Below, in pieces: positions 29,949 to 43,229 of a DNA stretch of 64,000 nucleotides. Origin of the DNA: Tubulanus polymorphus. Lineage: Eukaryota; Nemertea; Palaeonemertea; Tubulaniformes; Tubulanidae. The stretch lies in the NCBI RefSeq assembly GCF_964204645.1, contig NC_134032.1, positions 14,378,275 through 14,442,274 of the forward strand, given 5' to 3'. The first letter of the stretch is position 1. Each line of letters opens with the position of its first letter. The position numbers were made by a program, and so were the translations under genes. The notes under the pieces were generated by a model, which worked only from the letters and a program-made list of their open reading frames with translations, had not been told where the DNA came from and did no database searches.

Positions 29949-30668
29949 TTATAGGCGAAAATAGAAAATTTTATTCGCGGACAATATGGCCGCCTCGGGG
30001 CTTCGGAGACGGAGGATGAGATATCGGGAATAAAAGAACCCGATGACACCATAAAACGAAAGCAAGCGGATGAGAAAGATTTCATAGTCAAATAAAACTG
30101 AAGCCACCTGTCCCTTCTCTTTAAACATATAGTTCATCTTCAATTTGAAAATACTTCCACACAAAGGATCCCAGGCTTCTATCACAGATGGATGATCGGG
30201 CTATTGTATTGTGTGGCTATATTTAGGTGTATTGCGTAATGATTTGAGTAGTTTTACTACTCAATAATGGCAGGCGGGGCACCCGGGGACTCACTGAGTC
30301 TTTATGATAACATTTGTTCAGAAAGCATATATCACCACTGACTGTGTCACTACTGAGATTATCATTCAAGTAAATTTATCTAAATTATTTGTTTTTCTGG
30401 TCACAGATTTGATCGTGTAAACGGATCCTGGTTTGTCTTCCTGTCCTTCGAGAAGATTTCAAGAAGTTCATGTTCGTCGATATCGTGTTGACAATTTAAC
30501 GTAATACTCCATTTTATTCTGATGAATTTTTCGGAATCTCTTTGTTAATTACTTTGCAAACCCCATGCCTCGACCCCCTCAGCCCCCCTCCCTCTCCGCC
30601 TCGCTACCGATATGCGCGGTGCTCTTGGAAGAGACTCCAAATAGTTGATAGATTACTCTTTGTCACGT

Positions 30669-30768
30669 GGACCCAGTTTCACAAAAAATTTTAACTTTTA
30701 AATCGATTTCATTTCTTCATTAATTCAGTTTATCGTTAGGCCTTAATCCTTTTCGTGAAACTGGGCCC
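30669..30768. repeat. 100-bp fold-back element with GGRCCCAGTTTCAC ends
   Basis: Starts GGACCCAGTTTCACAAAAA and ends TTTTCGTGAAACTGGGCCC, an inverted repeat of about 19 bp. Its ends resemble the repeat at 3275-3400 and the single end at 27570. Confidence 0.7.
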
Positions 30769-30779
30769 TGTACACAAAC

Positions 30780-31780
30780 TCGGGTTAAATCGTCATTTGG
30801 ATTAAGTCGTCACATTACTGAAGTCATCTAGTCTATTTTTGAGTTCTGAAGTAGTTTTCATCTTTGAGGAGTCCTAATTTCTATTTCCAATTCAATTTAC
30901 TAAGTCATCATTTGGATAAGTCGTCACATTACTGAAGTCATCTTGATTTTTTAGTCTCAATTTGTATTTCTAATCAAGTTACTTAGTATAAGTCGTCAAT
31001 TTAATAATATACAAGACGACGATGGTCTCAACTACAACTTTGTAAAGTCATATTGAATATATGCTTGAAGTCAATTTTAAAACGCTGATCTTTTTCCATT
31101 TTGAAGATTTTCTAAGTTAAATACATTTTAGAACAGTCATGCAAGGAGATATTTATCTAATTGTAGACTGTTATCAATATGTTGATGCGGGCTCCACATT
31201 CGGCGCTTGGAAATACATCCGGAATCATTTCTAACATTTTTCTCCCGGAGAAAAATTACCCGCGCGATATTCTGAACGTGGAATGACCTCCGGCGTCGAG
31301 TCCGGTAAAAGCTAAATCTGTTCCGGATAATAATCCATTATCCGACGATTAGTGAAAACATTTCCACTATTTTCTTCGACTAATTTCTTTCTTTAGAGAC
31401 GCGGTAATTCTCGAGTCGTAGCTGACCACCGGTCAACAAACAACCGCTGACCGCTCAAACAATGGTCAGATTGTCGTAATTCTTTCATCAATTATTGCGA
31501 ATATTTGTTTGATGTCGACTGATTTGACCGGTAGTCGACTGATTCGACCGGTAGTCGACTGACTCGACGGGATCAGCCGGTAATGTTTTATCCAGGCGAT
31601 GAGTTTTATGCGTCGTCACGGAAATAATCGCATGAAATACGAGATATCATTTATTAAGAAAATCATTCTTTACCGCCTGGGTTCGAACCCGGGTCATCTT
31701 TACTTTATTGATGATATGAGGGCTATTTATCTAAATACTTTGATTTTTTAAAAGATAAGCTGTTTCTCAGAATGATGAAA
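30780..31780. other. Non-coding DNA with small direct repeats
   Basis: Three degenerate copies of AAGTCGTCACATTACTGAAG occur between 30797 and 30990. Three 22-bp units with GTCGACTGATTTGACCGGTA lie at 31513-31575. GGGTTCGAACCCGGGTC at 31679-31695 is a B-box-like remnant. No gene is seen. Confidence 0.45.
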
Positions 31781-31784
31781 GAAC

Positions 31785-32275
31785 TCACTATTGGTCATTT
31801 TACCAATGGGATAGTACCACTGGTCATTTTACAGGTGGAAGAGTTGACCACTAATCATTTACTGGTGGAATAGTTGACCACTGGTCATTTTATCAGTGAA
31901 AGAGGTGACCAGTGGTCATTTTGTCGGTGGAAGAGCTGACCACTGGTCATTTAACCAGTCGAGTTGACCAATGGTCATTTTATCAGTGGAAGAGGTGACC
32001 AGTGGTCATTTTATCGGTGGAAGAGCTGACCACTGGTCATTTAACCAGTGGAGTTGACCACTGGTCATTTTATCAGTGGAAGAGGTGACCACTGATCATT
32101 TTATCAGTGGAAGAGTTGACCACTGGTCATTTTATCGGTGGAAGAAGTGTCCAATTGTAGTTTTACTGGCAGAAGACCTGACCAGTGGTCATTTTATCAG
32201 TGGGAGAGCTGACCAGTTGTCATTTTACTGGCGGGATAGCTGACCAGTGGCCATTTTATCAGTGAGAGAGCATGT
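31785..32275 (+). repeat. ~31-bp minisatellite with GACCACTGGTC core
   Basis: About 16 copies of TTGACCACTGGTCATTTTAT + CAGTGGAAGAG with variation. The GACCACTGGTC core is self-complementary, so single strands can fold into serial hairpins. Confidence 0.85.
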
Positions 32276-32279
32276 TAAT

Positions 32280-34600
32280 TTACTGGTTATGTTGTTGTTG
32301 TTCGATGTAATTTTGCCGGCTCTGAGTAATTATTGATAAAGTGACAAAGTCAGATATAGTTCACGCACACGCACGCAGCGCAGTTACCCGTTTCAGTTGA
32401 GACCGTCGTCGTCGGTCGATCCGTCGTCCGCCTCCATCATCGTTAATTAAATTTCTCTCTAATGTTCTTATTCTCTGGTTGTCGTTGGCGATCGATAGCT
32501 GTGTTGAGCCGCGAGAGAGGATGTAAAATAGACGCAGGAAATTATGTTTGATCACGAGATTTTATATAACGAACGGATGATGGCGGTGGCGGCCATTTTA
32601 TTGATTTAAACACAGAGTCTATCAGTATAAATATACTCGACACTGCCCAACTATAAATCAATGACGGTTTTCTTATTTGATTCCGACTTATTTTATCTTC
32701 GAAAGTCTGAAAACTTGCGGTCATATTTTTGAAAAGACGATGTGGGTTGATTTTTTTTCGGAATATAGGTGTTTAATGAGTTAGAATTTTAAAAATTCTT
32801 GAAAAAATATCTGGGAAGAATTTTTCCAGTAGGTTTCTCGATGAATAGCCTTTTCAGTTGTCTACGTTATTTAAATTTTTAAAGTTAAATCTAGTTCCTT
32901 TTGCTGAAAAGAATTTTGATAAAATCTTCAGAGGATATTTGCTGATGATAAACAACATGGGCTAGATTGATATGAAAAAAAAGTTTAAAAAAATGAAGAA
33001 TATGCGAAAAATATGAAAATTCAGGTAAAAGCCAAAAATAAGGATTTGGAAAATGGAGAAAAATCCATAGTTTATCAATCTGAACCTGAAACAATGAAAA
33101 ATAGTTCTTGCCCCATTTACCCAACACCGCCCCCCCCCCCAAATAGTCCTCGCCCCCTTTACCCAACCCCCCCTGTACTCTACACAGCTTTCCCCTATTC
33201 TATTGATTCTTTATACAAGTCATCAAGTTTCTGTAGGAGTCGATTTTCAAATATCATCTCAACAATCAAAACTGTTACGTATAAATATCGACTGACCGTT
33301 GATTTGAATCGGTTCTATTCGTTGGTTCAATTCATTTCATTTTCTTTCCATTCGTTTCCACGACGACAATGACAACAATGACTTATTATCGGATGTATCG
33401 ATGATAATTATAATGGTTATCTTCCTCTTCCTCGTCGTTGTGTGTCATCATCGACGTATTTTATGGAAAGTGAATTTTGAATCTCGAGAATTAACGGTTA
33501 TTTCTGTTGTAATCGATCGAACTGCCTAGCGACAGTTGCTAAGAACTTTAACTACGCACTATCGCCGTCGACGACGACGACGATGACCGCTGATTATTGT
33601 AGATGTAACAAATCGTCGTCGATATATATTCGTTACGGTCGGGTGGGTTAATTTAGCGGCTACGGACTGATCGTTTGGTTGTCGGATATCGTTGATGGTA
33701 TCGAGCGGATGAACAGACGGCCTCCGCACGGGTTCGGCCCTGAATCAGCGACATCATCATCTTTACTGCGTTAATGAGATTAGAGAAAATTTGCATGACT
33801 CACTCGCAATCACTCACTCGCCAGCCACTCACTCCCCGGCCACTGCTTTAGGCATTAATGACTATTTTATGACTCAATATTCTCCGTACCTCATCAAAAT
33901 ATTATTATCAATTTTAACCCTTTGTTCTCTGCAGCGTGTGTACGTGAATGATTAATGCGTTCTTGTGTTTGTAGGGAAAAATAGTAATGGCTGCCACCCT
34001 GCCCCGTTTACAGAATCCAGTTGTGTATAGTTCAACGACGTTTCGCCAATCAATAAACAAAGAGAATATCGACATAAAATGTTTTATAAAAATTGATCTT
34101 ATTTTTACTCTTGGAATTCAACTTCTTCGCGTGGAACTGGATCCTAATGACATTGCATAATTTCAAAAATGCATATGAATTTTTGATAATTTTCATGACT
34201 ATTCCGTATGTGATTCCCCGATTAGTAGTTTAAATGTATAGCCTTCACAAAAATGTATGACTTAAATTCTTGGTTGAATTGCGTTCATTGGTTACTTCAT
34301 ATTTTCAATGAGGATAACAATTCAAACGGAACCGTTTTAAGCTTATTATTGTTTCAATAAACCTGCACTTTGCTTAATCATTTGAAAGCTATACATATTA
34401 TATTTAGTTATGATAAAAGTAGATTCGAGATTTTTTGTGGCTTGTTAGTAATTTTTCAAATTTCACGATGTATTGTTTGATAGATTGGTTACATGTATTA
34501 TTTGTAATAGGAGATCGCTTGCTATATGCTCAGAGTAATAATTAAACCAACAACTCGCCGACTGATGACAAACTGGTTTCTGATTAAATATTCTTATTCT
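32280..34600. other. Non-coding DNA
   Basis: AT-rich with a poly(C) run at 33130-33140, CGACGACGACG triplets at 33560-33580 and a copy of the 3.3-kb interspersed repeat at 34263-34345. The open frames here are short and have no recognised domain. Confidence 0.4.
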
Positions 34601-34620
34601 AATTAAAAGGAAGCCTTTTC

Positions 34621-34792
34621 TCATGTTTGCTGCTGCTGCTGGGCGGGATGCTGTGCGTGCTTGGTATCGCATGTAATTTTCATCCATTTTGTGTCCAGGG
34701 AAATAACGGCGCTCCACAGCAGGCAGTCATCGTTATATCTATCAGACTTATCGTGATGATATACATCGCCAGAGAATACCACACCGATTAAA
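34621..34792 (-). CDS. Candidate terminal exon, weak C-type-lectin-like pattern
   Basis: After the acceptor TTTATCTTTCTAG the minus strand reads 56 codons to a TGA: LIGVVFSGDVYHHDKSDRYN, then DDCLLWSAVISLDTKWMKIT, then a Cys and a short Gln-rich tail. The order N-x-D-C...W-x4-C is like the C-terminal part of a C-type lectin domain, but the final Cys is missing. It enters in phase 2. The plus strand is also open over the same span, so coding is not proven. Confidence 0.25.
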
Positions 34793-34865
34793 CTAGAAAG
34801 ATAAACCGCAAAAAGTTTCCTTCAAGCTTATGATTTATTGAGTCAACATTTTGACTATGTCCTTA

Positions 34866-35079
34866 AGCTAAACAAAAATGATACCTTGTTTCTCGGCAGC
34901 GGCCGGGTAATTTTTGTTAAATATAATAATATTTATAAACAGTTCATTTCTATAGCGGCCGGGTCTGTTATGATCACAATTTTAGGAAAGAGGTAATGTA
35001 CAGGGTAGATAGGCGGCCGGTCGGGTCTAAGTTTTAAGCTCAGCCGAGCGAAGAAACAAGGTATCGATTTTTTTTGCCC
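34866..35079 (+). mobile_element. 214-bp TIR element, copy 2
   Basis: Same orientation and order of motifs as copy 1, including AACAGTTCATTTCTATAGCG and TACAGGGTAGATAGGCGGCC. Estimated identity is about 80-85 percent by eye. The flanks here are TTA and TAA, so the target duplication is not certain. Confidence 0.75.
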
Positions 35080-35159
35080 TAACTCAAACGTCTGTATAAC
35101 TGTTGCTATATTTGTACTATGAAGCAAATTTTCATGAAAAAAATCCTTGAATAGAATAA

Positions 35160-35720
35160 AAATCTTTCGATTTTTTTTTACATTTCATGGAAAACTTTCG
35201 CGAGAGTAAAAAAAGAATTTGAAGGGAAATATGAAAAATTTGGCGCGACAAAAAAAGATTCGTTCTTTTTTTTCAACTGCATAAATTCGAGGCTGGATAA
35301 AGAAATTAATTTCATGAAAAAAAATACTAAGATATACATTTATTTCGAAAATACTAAAAGTACATCTTGATATATTTTTGAAATACTACTCAATTTGCTC
35401 AGTATGTTTAGGTCGACTATGTATTACACATATGATATGAGAATGACCCGCGAATGTATGTAATCTTATACACACGCGCGTAGGGGATATGTTTTTATTG
35501 ATTTTTGACCAGTGGTTGAATATAATTCTGAGAAATGGCCAACTTATTACCGGTTGAGGTCATGCGTACTTTCAGCTCGCTCGGGAGCAAATAAATTATC
35601 CATATAAGGAGATGTTGTTGATAGTTACACAATTTCATTTAATGATGTTTTATATCGAAATTCATTCAACCTTCAATCAATATATATCTGTGATCAATAT
35701 ACCATAGAAGGACTTAATTT
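35160..35720. other. AT-rich non-coding DNA
   Basis: Poly(A)/poly(T) rich, with no repeats or genes recognised. Confidence 0.4.
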
Positions 35721-35729
35721 CATTCTGCA

Positions 35730-36245
35730 TAGAGTTCCACAGTTGTGCAGGTTTGATTTGATTTTGAACCCAGTTCCACAGTTCTGTGGATTTGATTCAG
35801 GACCCAGTTCCACAGTTGTGTGGGTTTAATTTGACTCTGGACCCAGTTCCACAGTTGTGTGGGTTTAATTTGACTCTGGACCCAGTTCCACAGTTGTGTG
35901 GGTTTAATTTGACTCTGGACCCAGTTCCACAGTTGTGTGCGTTTAATTTGACTCTGGACCCAGTTTCACAGTTGTGTGGATTTAATTTGATTCTGGACCC
36001 AGTTCCACAGTTGTGTGGATTTAATTTGACTCTGTACTCAGTTCCACAGTTGTGTAGGTTTAATTTGACCCTGAATCCAGTTCCACAGTTGTGTGGATTT
36101 AATTTGATTCTGGATCCAGTTCCATAGTTGTATGGGTTTAATTTGACTCTGGGCCCAGTTCCACAGTTGTGTGGATTTGATTTGACTCAGGATCCAGTTC
36201 CACAGTTGTGTGGATTTGATTCAGGACCCAGTTCCACAGTTGAGT
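35730..36245 (+). repeat. 39-bp minisatellite built on CCCAGTTCCACAGTTGTG
   Basis: About 12 copies of CCCAGTTCCACAGTTGTGTG + GGTTTAATTTGACTCTGGA. A multiple of three without stops, which explains the open frame with LDPVPQLCGFNLT repeats. Confidence 0.9.
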
Positions 36246-36869
36246 CTTCAGTCCTAAAATGAACGTAATCTGATTCAATTTTCACTAAAAACTGTGGAAC
36301 TACATTTTCTTATTAATATTGATTTTTTTTTTTGGAAAAAATTTTGAAAAAAAAAACTATTATTTTCTGTGATGGTTATGAGCGTCTGCGATGTCGGTAT
36401 AGAACATCTTGAACCCAGTGGAATAAATTATGTCACTGATTGTCAGACTCTGAGATTCTCTCAATTCCTCGACGCCTCGGGGTGCGTCGTTCTTCTCCTT
36501 GGTTATCGTCGTGGAAGTATATTGTCTGTTGAACCGTGTAGAATTTATCGACCCGGCGCCCGAGATCGCCCGCGGATCACCCGCAGTTCGGGTTATATTG
36601 AAATTCATTCGTCGGTCTTGTTTTCCTCTTATAAGAAATTGATTTCGCTCGGAGTTAGATAGAGAGTGCGAAGGTCACGCGGAGCTTATTAATAAAATGT
36701 CCCAGTTATTCATTGACGTCTCGCTGGATTATAATCTCATTCTGAATCTTCTGCTCCCGCTATTCTGGGGAGCGCGCGGGGGGGGGGGGGGGATGCAGCT
36801 TATAGATAAAATTACACAGTTCCTTCAGATTATGGAGAATTCTGGCTGTTTTCTTGAAAACTCCGGGAA

Positions 36870-37410
36870 TTTGAATTTTTATGTCTTGTTGTTCTTGCTG
36901 GTGACGAGTGACACAAGGAACCTCTTGATAAAAAACAGCCCTCACTGAGGATATCTTATAATTTAATCAGGGAAATTTGAATTTTTTTGTGTCTTGTTGT
37001 TCTTGTTGGTGACGAGTGACACAAGGAACCTCTTGATAAAAAACAGCCCTCACTGAGGATATCTTATAAGTTAATCAGGGAATTTGAATTTTTGATGTCT
37101 TGTTGTTCTTGTTGGTGACGAGTGACATGAGGAACCTCTTGATAAAGAAACAGCCCTCACTGAGTGTATCTTATAAGTTAATCAGGGAATTTGAATTTTT
37201 TGTTGTCTTGTTGTTCTTGCTGGTGACGAGTTACACAAGGAACCTCTTGATAAAAAACAGCCCTCACTGAGGATATCTTATAAGTTAATCAGGGAATTTG
37301 AATTTTTGATGTCTTGTTGTTCTTGTTGGTGACGAGTGACATGAGGAACCTCTTGATAAGAAACAGCCCTCACTGAGGATATCTTATAATTTAATCAGGG
37401 AATTTTTGGC
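36870..37410 (+). repeat. ~108-110-bp tandem repeat
   Basis: Five copies of a unit with TTGTTGTTCTTGTTGGTGAC, GAGTGACACAAGGAACCTCT and CAGCCCTCACTGAGGATATC. Lies just right of a 15-base poly(G) run (36778-36792). Confidence 0.9.
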
Positions 37411-37820
37411 CAAAGGTCAGGGAAATATGAAGCATTTATGGATTCCGTGATCTGTAAGAATCCTGAAATGAACATCACCACATCGAATGATATGATTTAC
37501 GACATAGTTTGTGCTGTCATGGCGGCGGAATTTTGAAAATAGATTTGCGCCAATGATAAAACAGAGACGGTCAAAAGCATTTGCATAAAATAGATTTATT
37601 CAAAATCAAATTATTCAAATCAGGAATGATACATACACGTGGTGAATTAATAATCATGCTTCGTGTTTGATAAGTTTTATGTTGAAAATGACGAATATTC
37701 AAATCGGGCGAATTACGCTTTAAATTTTTCGGATTATGTTAAAACTGAGAAATTATACCAGCCATATTTGAATAATGATAATGATGATAATAATAATATG
37801 TCTAATAGCGCTAAATCCAG

Positions 37821-38007
37821 TTAAGCCGCTTTATATTTTTGGTATTTGGTACCCGAGCCATACGATTGTCTAAAGTGTATCGGTCGTCCGTTTATACTAG
37901 GTAGATGTCCGTGATTGATCTCATCCCTGATGACGCTTTCCATAGAATTAGAATAACAAGTGTTTATGATTCGGTTTAGAATACCGGTTTGTGGAGGTGC
38001 GACCAAA
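37821..38007 (-). CDS. Candidate terminal exon, unknown protein
   Basis: After the acceptor ATATTTTATTCAG the minus strand reads 61 codons to a TAA: LVAPPQTGILNRIINTCYSN, SMESVIRDEINHGHLPSING, RPIHFRQSYGSGTKYQKYKA and a final Ala. It enters in phase 2, like the candidate at 34621-34792. An AATAAA lies downstream near 37586. The composition looks protein-like but matches no family I know. Confidence 0.3.
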
Positions 38008-38009
38008 CT

Positions 38010-39140
38010 GAATAAAATATACACGTGTCCTTCAAAACATCGAAAGCAATATTGAAAATCTGTTACTACAAATTGATATTAAACCCGTATTGAAAAATCC
38101 TATTGAGTATGCAAGGTACTCTGGTTGGTTACTGATCTGCAAAACGGCCCGGAAGCAGAAAAATCTAGAAAATATCTCGGGGGGGGGGGGGGGGAAATTC
38201 GGGGGAATTCGACAAATTTTGTAAACAAAAAAAAGACCTGGCCGAATCTGGATATCTTTTTAACCGAGCGTTTTTTTTTTAATCAGTAGTGATTCGTAAA
38301 AATTATTGAATTCTAAGCCTAGAAATTTCTCTTAAGTTCATTGAAGGAATTTCGTGTTTTAACATCGAAATATCAGGGAAGACTCAGGGAATTTGTAGAG
38401 GTAGTTCTCGGCACCTTTCTCTAACAATCGCTAAAACCCCCCCCCCCCCCAAAAAAAAAAATCTAACTTCCGACCCTAGTTTTCTCATAACTCATGAATT
38501 CACAAGATTATTCATAGATCTCGTGAAATAATGAGTTATTGAAATATGGCGCGTGGCGTGGCGTGGCATGGCGCGGTGCGGCGCGGTAGAGTTTTAATAT
38601 CGCGTAGTCATTATGCAGAAATAATTATTCAATGCAGATTTTTACCACTGACAGATGAATCGAGCGCGGCGCATCATGTAATATTGTTACGACCATTGAT
38701 TTGTTTCCCCGTCCGCTGTCCAACGATCCATCAATAGTTCATTATATAAAGAATTATTCATCCGCTATCTGCCGCTGGATTTGTCCTTTGTATTTATTGA
38801 ATGAGTTCTTCTTCCTGATTCTTGTCTCGAGAGGGAAAAATAATAGCATATGGACTCATGGTCAGCGGCGTCGATGGTGCACACGCAGGCCGCCGATAAT
38901 AGATTTTCTATGTAGAACATATAATATTGATTGTTTATCAGCGGAGAGAGAGATGACGTCCAGAGCCAATAGAAAATATTATATCTGCTGATAGCTGTTC
39001 TAGTATTGCCCGGAACAAAAAATTCGTAAAGACTTTGCCGGAACTCGTTAAAAAATACCTCCCTCCCTCTTTCCACTCCTTCCATTCTCTCCCCTCTCCT
39101 TCTAGTCATTGTCACCCAGATCCATTTTGCCTTTCTCTGT
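38010..39140. other. Non-coding DNA with homopolymer runs
   Basis: Poly(G) at 38179-38194, poly(T) near 38270, poly(C) at 38437-38450 followed by 11 A, and a GGCGTGGCGTGGC run at 38550-38585. No supported gene. Confidence 0.4.
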
Positions 39141-39298
39141 CTTTCGTCCCCCTTTTCAGTCGTTTAACTCTTTCCCCATCCCTCTCTCTCTACTCTCTCC
39201 CCATCTCTCTCTCTCTCCCTCTCCCCATCCCTCTCTTTCTCCTCTCCCCATCCCCCTCTCTCCCTCTCTCTCCCCATCCCTCTCCCTCTCTCTCCCCT
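39140..39298 (+). repeat. CT-rich low-complexity tract
   Basis: CCATCCCTCTCTCTCTCCC-like units of irregular length, a polypyrimidine tract on the plus strand. Confidence 0.85.
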
Positions 39299-40610
39299 TT
39301 GAATTGTCAATGAAAGACAACTCTGGTCGTAATCGTCAAAACTCTCTTATTCGATGTCAAAATGTTATTGCGCGATGCGTGTATCGAATTCTTACCTATT
39401 TACACCCTGTCTGTGAGTAGCAAAATATTAATCATTAAAACATCCGGCGCTCTCTAATTAGGCACCGGCCAAATTTGGCCCGAACCTGATCGGTGCCAAT
39501 TTGGCGCGGGCCAAATCGTCTGCGTGTGATCGCGGCTTAATATTGATTGCGGTTGTAAATTTTTCTTTAAAAGTAAGTTTTCAAATCTTTCGTAAAACAT
39601 CGAGCTGATGATGGATATTGTCCGATATCGCGATGAAATAATTTGTTGCCTTTTCGCACTGATTAGAAATATATTATTTGAGATATTTGCGAATTCCATT
39701 TCATTACGAATCATCGCGTGTGTACCCGGTTAATGAAGGACTGGTGCTCGTATCCCGTAGCAACCGAGTGGTCATCGGGAAATAACGGAATAAAAATGCT
39801 AATGACGTTGGTTTTATGTAGATAGTGTGTGTGTGAAAGGAGCCTGCGGCGAGTGAGTAGTGATGTTTATTGCGCGGTAGCCGCGGTGATAAACCGAGCG
39901 GAATGGTCTCGTCGCAGACGATAAATCCCGCAAAATCCATCGTCGTAATTAACTAGTTTGATTCGCTATCACGCTCTGCAGCAGCTCCAGGGGAACGGGG
40001 AGGGGGGATGAACGGTGACCAGTGTCATTAACTCTCTCTCCAAATCGATTTTAACAGTTTTTATTTCCGTGTCGTTGAGATTTTTATTTTCGCGAATTTA
40101 ATTTTTCGTCGACGTAGAAAAAAAAAATTTTCGATAATTCCATCGTTTTTTGAAACCGTCTCGTAACATTAAAATTGTTCGCATTGTTGTAATTTAAATA
40201 TGCGTTTCCGCGGCGATAAGGTTACGGCGGTGAAAATAAGATTTCGCCGAATCATTAAATGTCATTTGGTTTTGCTCGGCGCGCTCGCTGGTGCGGCAGG
40301 GAAAAGTCTCTCAGCGGAATATTATAGTACATTGTGTGTGTGTGTTACTCATGTTTAACATAAAACAATCATCATAAAAGCCTGTTCTGTTTGTCCCCCT
40401 CCCCCCTCCCCCTCATCATTAAATATTTACGTTCGACTGAAAATTGATGGTGAGGAAATTAATTTCTCGTTTTCATTGTCAGTCGACGAACAAACGTCCG
40501 TTAGTGCGAATATTACAAGGTTAGAATGAATTAGAATAGACTCTAAAACGTACAAAGAGTACATGAATAAATTCAGCAGCTGAAAATAATATTCAGCATC
40601 AGAGCAGAAA

Positions 40611-40785
40611 ATATCAGGGCTTCGGCCCGGATCAGGCCTGAGCCAATTCAGCCCGTGCTTAATTAGTCGAGTCGATACTAAACAATGCTTGATTAAAATA
40701 AAGTGAAACGAGTCAATTTTAGCCGTGCTGAAATCGGCTCGGACCTGGACGGGCTGAAAAACGCTTTGTGTGATCGTGGTGAGGA
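40611..40785. repeat. Possible MITE with imperfect inverted arms
   Basis: CAGGCCTGAGCCAATTCAGC (40644 region) is partly inverted at 40728-40756 (GCTGAAATCGGCTCGGACCTG). The right side ends with GTGTGATCGTGG, similar to GTGTGATCGCGGC at 39525, which follows another GGCCAAATTTGGCC palindrome. These are probably decayed non-autonomous DNA transposons. Confidence 0.4.
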
Positions 40786-40919
40786 TTTACTAGTGTCGTT
40801 ATTCCACTGTACTGAATATCGTCTTAGAATAATTTGGAAATTATCTTTCTTTTTTTTTAATGATTTTTTTTTCAATTCACTCCTTACACTGCTCGACATG
40901 AACCGCGCACGTTAAAACC

Positions 40920-43220
40920 TCTGTTCAATGTAGTAGTTTAGTATAGTAATAAAGGCAGTTATAGTAAAGAATCCATCGAGTACATATTATCGTCACTTCG
41001 TCGGCTCTTCCCAAGCTTCATTCCTGGGTCATCAATTCAACTGATATTCGTATTATTTTCAACGTACTACGCTTCAAATTGGAAATACAAATTCAGACTA
41101 GAAAATAGAAGTGATCTCGGCGAGTGATGTGAAAATTGTCCGATGATGAATTAACCGAGAACGTTATTCTAGGAACAACAATTTGATTTAACGATTATTG
41201 CTTCGTCTAATATTATTGTCAGAAATATGAATTCAATTTCGTAATCTTTACGGGGAAAACAATAGAATTATGATTTTACAATCCGAGGCATGACATCTGT
41301 GAATGTACTCCGGGTTAAATAGATGTCTTTGATGTTTGAGACTATAGCTCTATCAATCCTTTGTTTACCGATCAGATGTTGGTTCCTGGTGCACGGCGCG
41401 CGCGCGAGTTCAAGCTTCGGCGCTTCTATTGAAAACGCAGTAAAATCACAAGAGAACACAGAATAGTTATATCAGTTATATCATCGTTCATTGTCATACC
41501 TTTGATTTTAAAGGGAGAACCTGAAAAGAGAAATTGATATTCAAACGATCATTTATTCAGCGTTTACCTACCCCTCTCCGCTGCTGGGGAATATTTCCAG
41601 AATAAAGAATTCCACAATTCCGTATTTAAAAGCATCCTGCAATTCGCTTATTCCACAATTGCTTAAAACAATAGAGATATGACTTATCGCAATTTTCGCC
41701 ACAAAAAGATATAAAAATTATCCACCGTCTAAATCCGAAGATATATCCTCGAAAAAAAAAAATTTCCCGCGGAAGAATTCCACATTTTGATATTTAATTT
41801 CCACAATTGGTTGGAAAAAAAACACAACATTTCGATATTTCAAAACGTATTCGACAAATCTCGATAGCGTTATACAGCTGATGCTGAAGCTCTCGCTCGC
41901 TTGTCGCAGCTTCTCAATTCGGTCCATCCGAGATCTCTGAATCTCTTTGTTCCGATCGAGTCTTTTATATCGATATCCGCATCATTTTTATTCATGACCA
42001 TCGTGATATCCGCATCATTTTTATTCATGACCATCGTCGTCGTCGTATAGAAGAAGTGGGCGGAGCCGACATAAAAAATGAGCCGGATTGATTGACAGGT
42101 CATTATCGTATACGCATGAAAAAACTACTCATCATTCAAAAGTGGGCGGAGTCGGCGTAAAAAGCGTCGGATCAAGTGAATTATTTTATCGCGAACGATC
42201 TCGATATTTTTGTAGGCGGAGTCTGTTTAGAATAAGCGTGATTGACGGCTGTAAAAAATTGTATTTCCTGTTGATAAAAGGCGTTAAGATGAAAAAGAAA
42301 ATATCGGGCTTAAGGTGTATTTATTTTCATTGTAAACGGGCTTTAAAAACTTTTTGAACCATTTTGAATGCAAAAAAGATTAGATGTGTTTCGTGGTGAA
42401 TTTTTCGTAACAAAAAATCATTTAGTAATTTTTCGGAAATTTATGGAAATCTTTTAACTATTTGAAGAAAAAAAAAAGTTTTGTTTTTTTTTCAAACTTT
42501 TTTCGATGATTGCAAAATATCGTTATTTGCAAATCTGTAGTCAGAGAAATGTGGAATGATAAGAATCGATCCCCCCAGCTCCCGGTGTTCCACCCTGCTT
42601 CCCGCTCCCCGCAGCACTCTGATGTCATGTTTTGTCAATACAGTAATAGTAGATTATTGTGTATCGATCCCCCTCACTTGCTGCAGCCTGCAGCTATCGG
42701 TATCTCCTACATTACGTAACTTAGAGAATAAGAATTCATGCAATTTCTATCTTTGATGACGAACCTCTTCTCATCATCTCTTTCCTCGTCATCTCTCCTC
42801 GTCGTCGTCCTCTCAGTGGAAAGGTTAACAGAGAAATGTACTCTGTCGGTTGCCTTGACGATCGATATTGTAGAGACTAATTTAACCAGCTTCTGCAGCA
42901 GCAGCGAGAGATGATGACTCCAGTCGCCGACGACAACAGTGACAACGGGAATTTGTGATGGAATTTTAAACCGCGGCCGTCAATATTTCATAATTAATTC
43001 TTGGTCTATATTTATGTATTTATTAATATATATATAGATTTTTCTCGTTTTACATGCGAGGGGGGCAATGACCTGGAAGTCCTTAAAAAAAAAGACTTGC
43101 AAAAGAATCTTGAAACAAATCATGGAAAACTCGGGAAGTTTATTGACAAATTTTGCCAAAAAGTTGGAAAATTCTGGGAATTCGGATATTGTTTATAAAT
43201 GAGCAGAAAGTGGCACCACC
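40920..43220. other. Non-coding DNA
   Basis: Two copies of ATCCGCATCATTTTTATTCA plus TGACCATCGT are adjacent at 41974-42036. Three copies of a GTGGGCGGAG or GTAGGCGGAG motif lie at 42056, 42141 and 42213. No gene is supported. Confidence 0.4.
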
Positions 43221-43229
43221 CAGTTTTTA

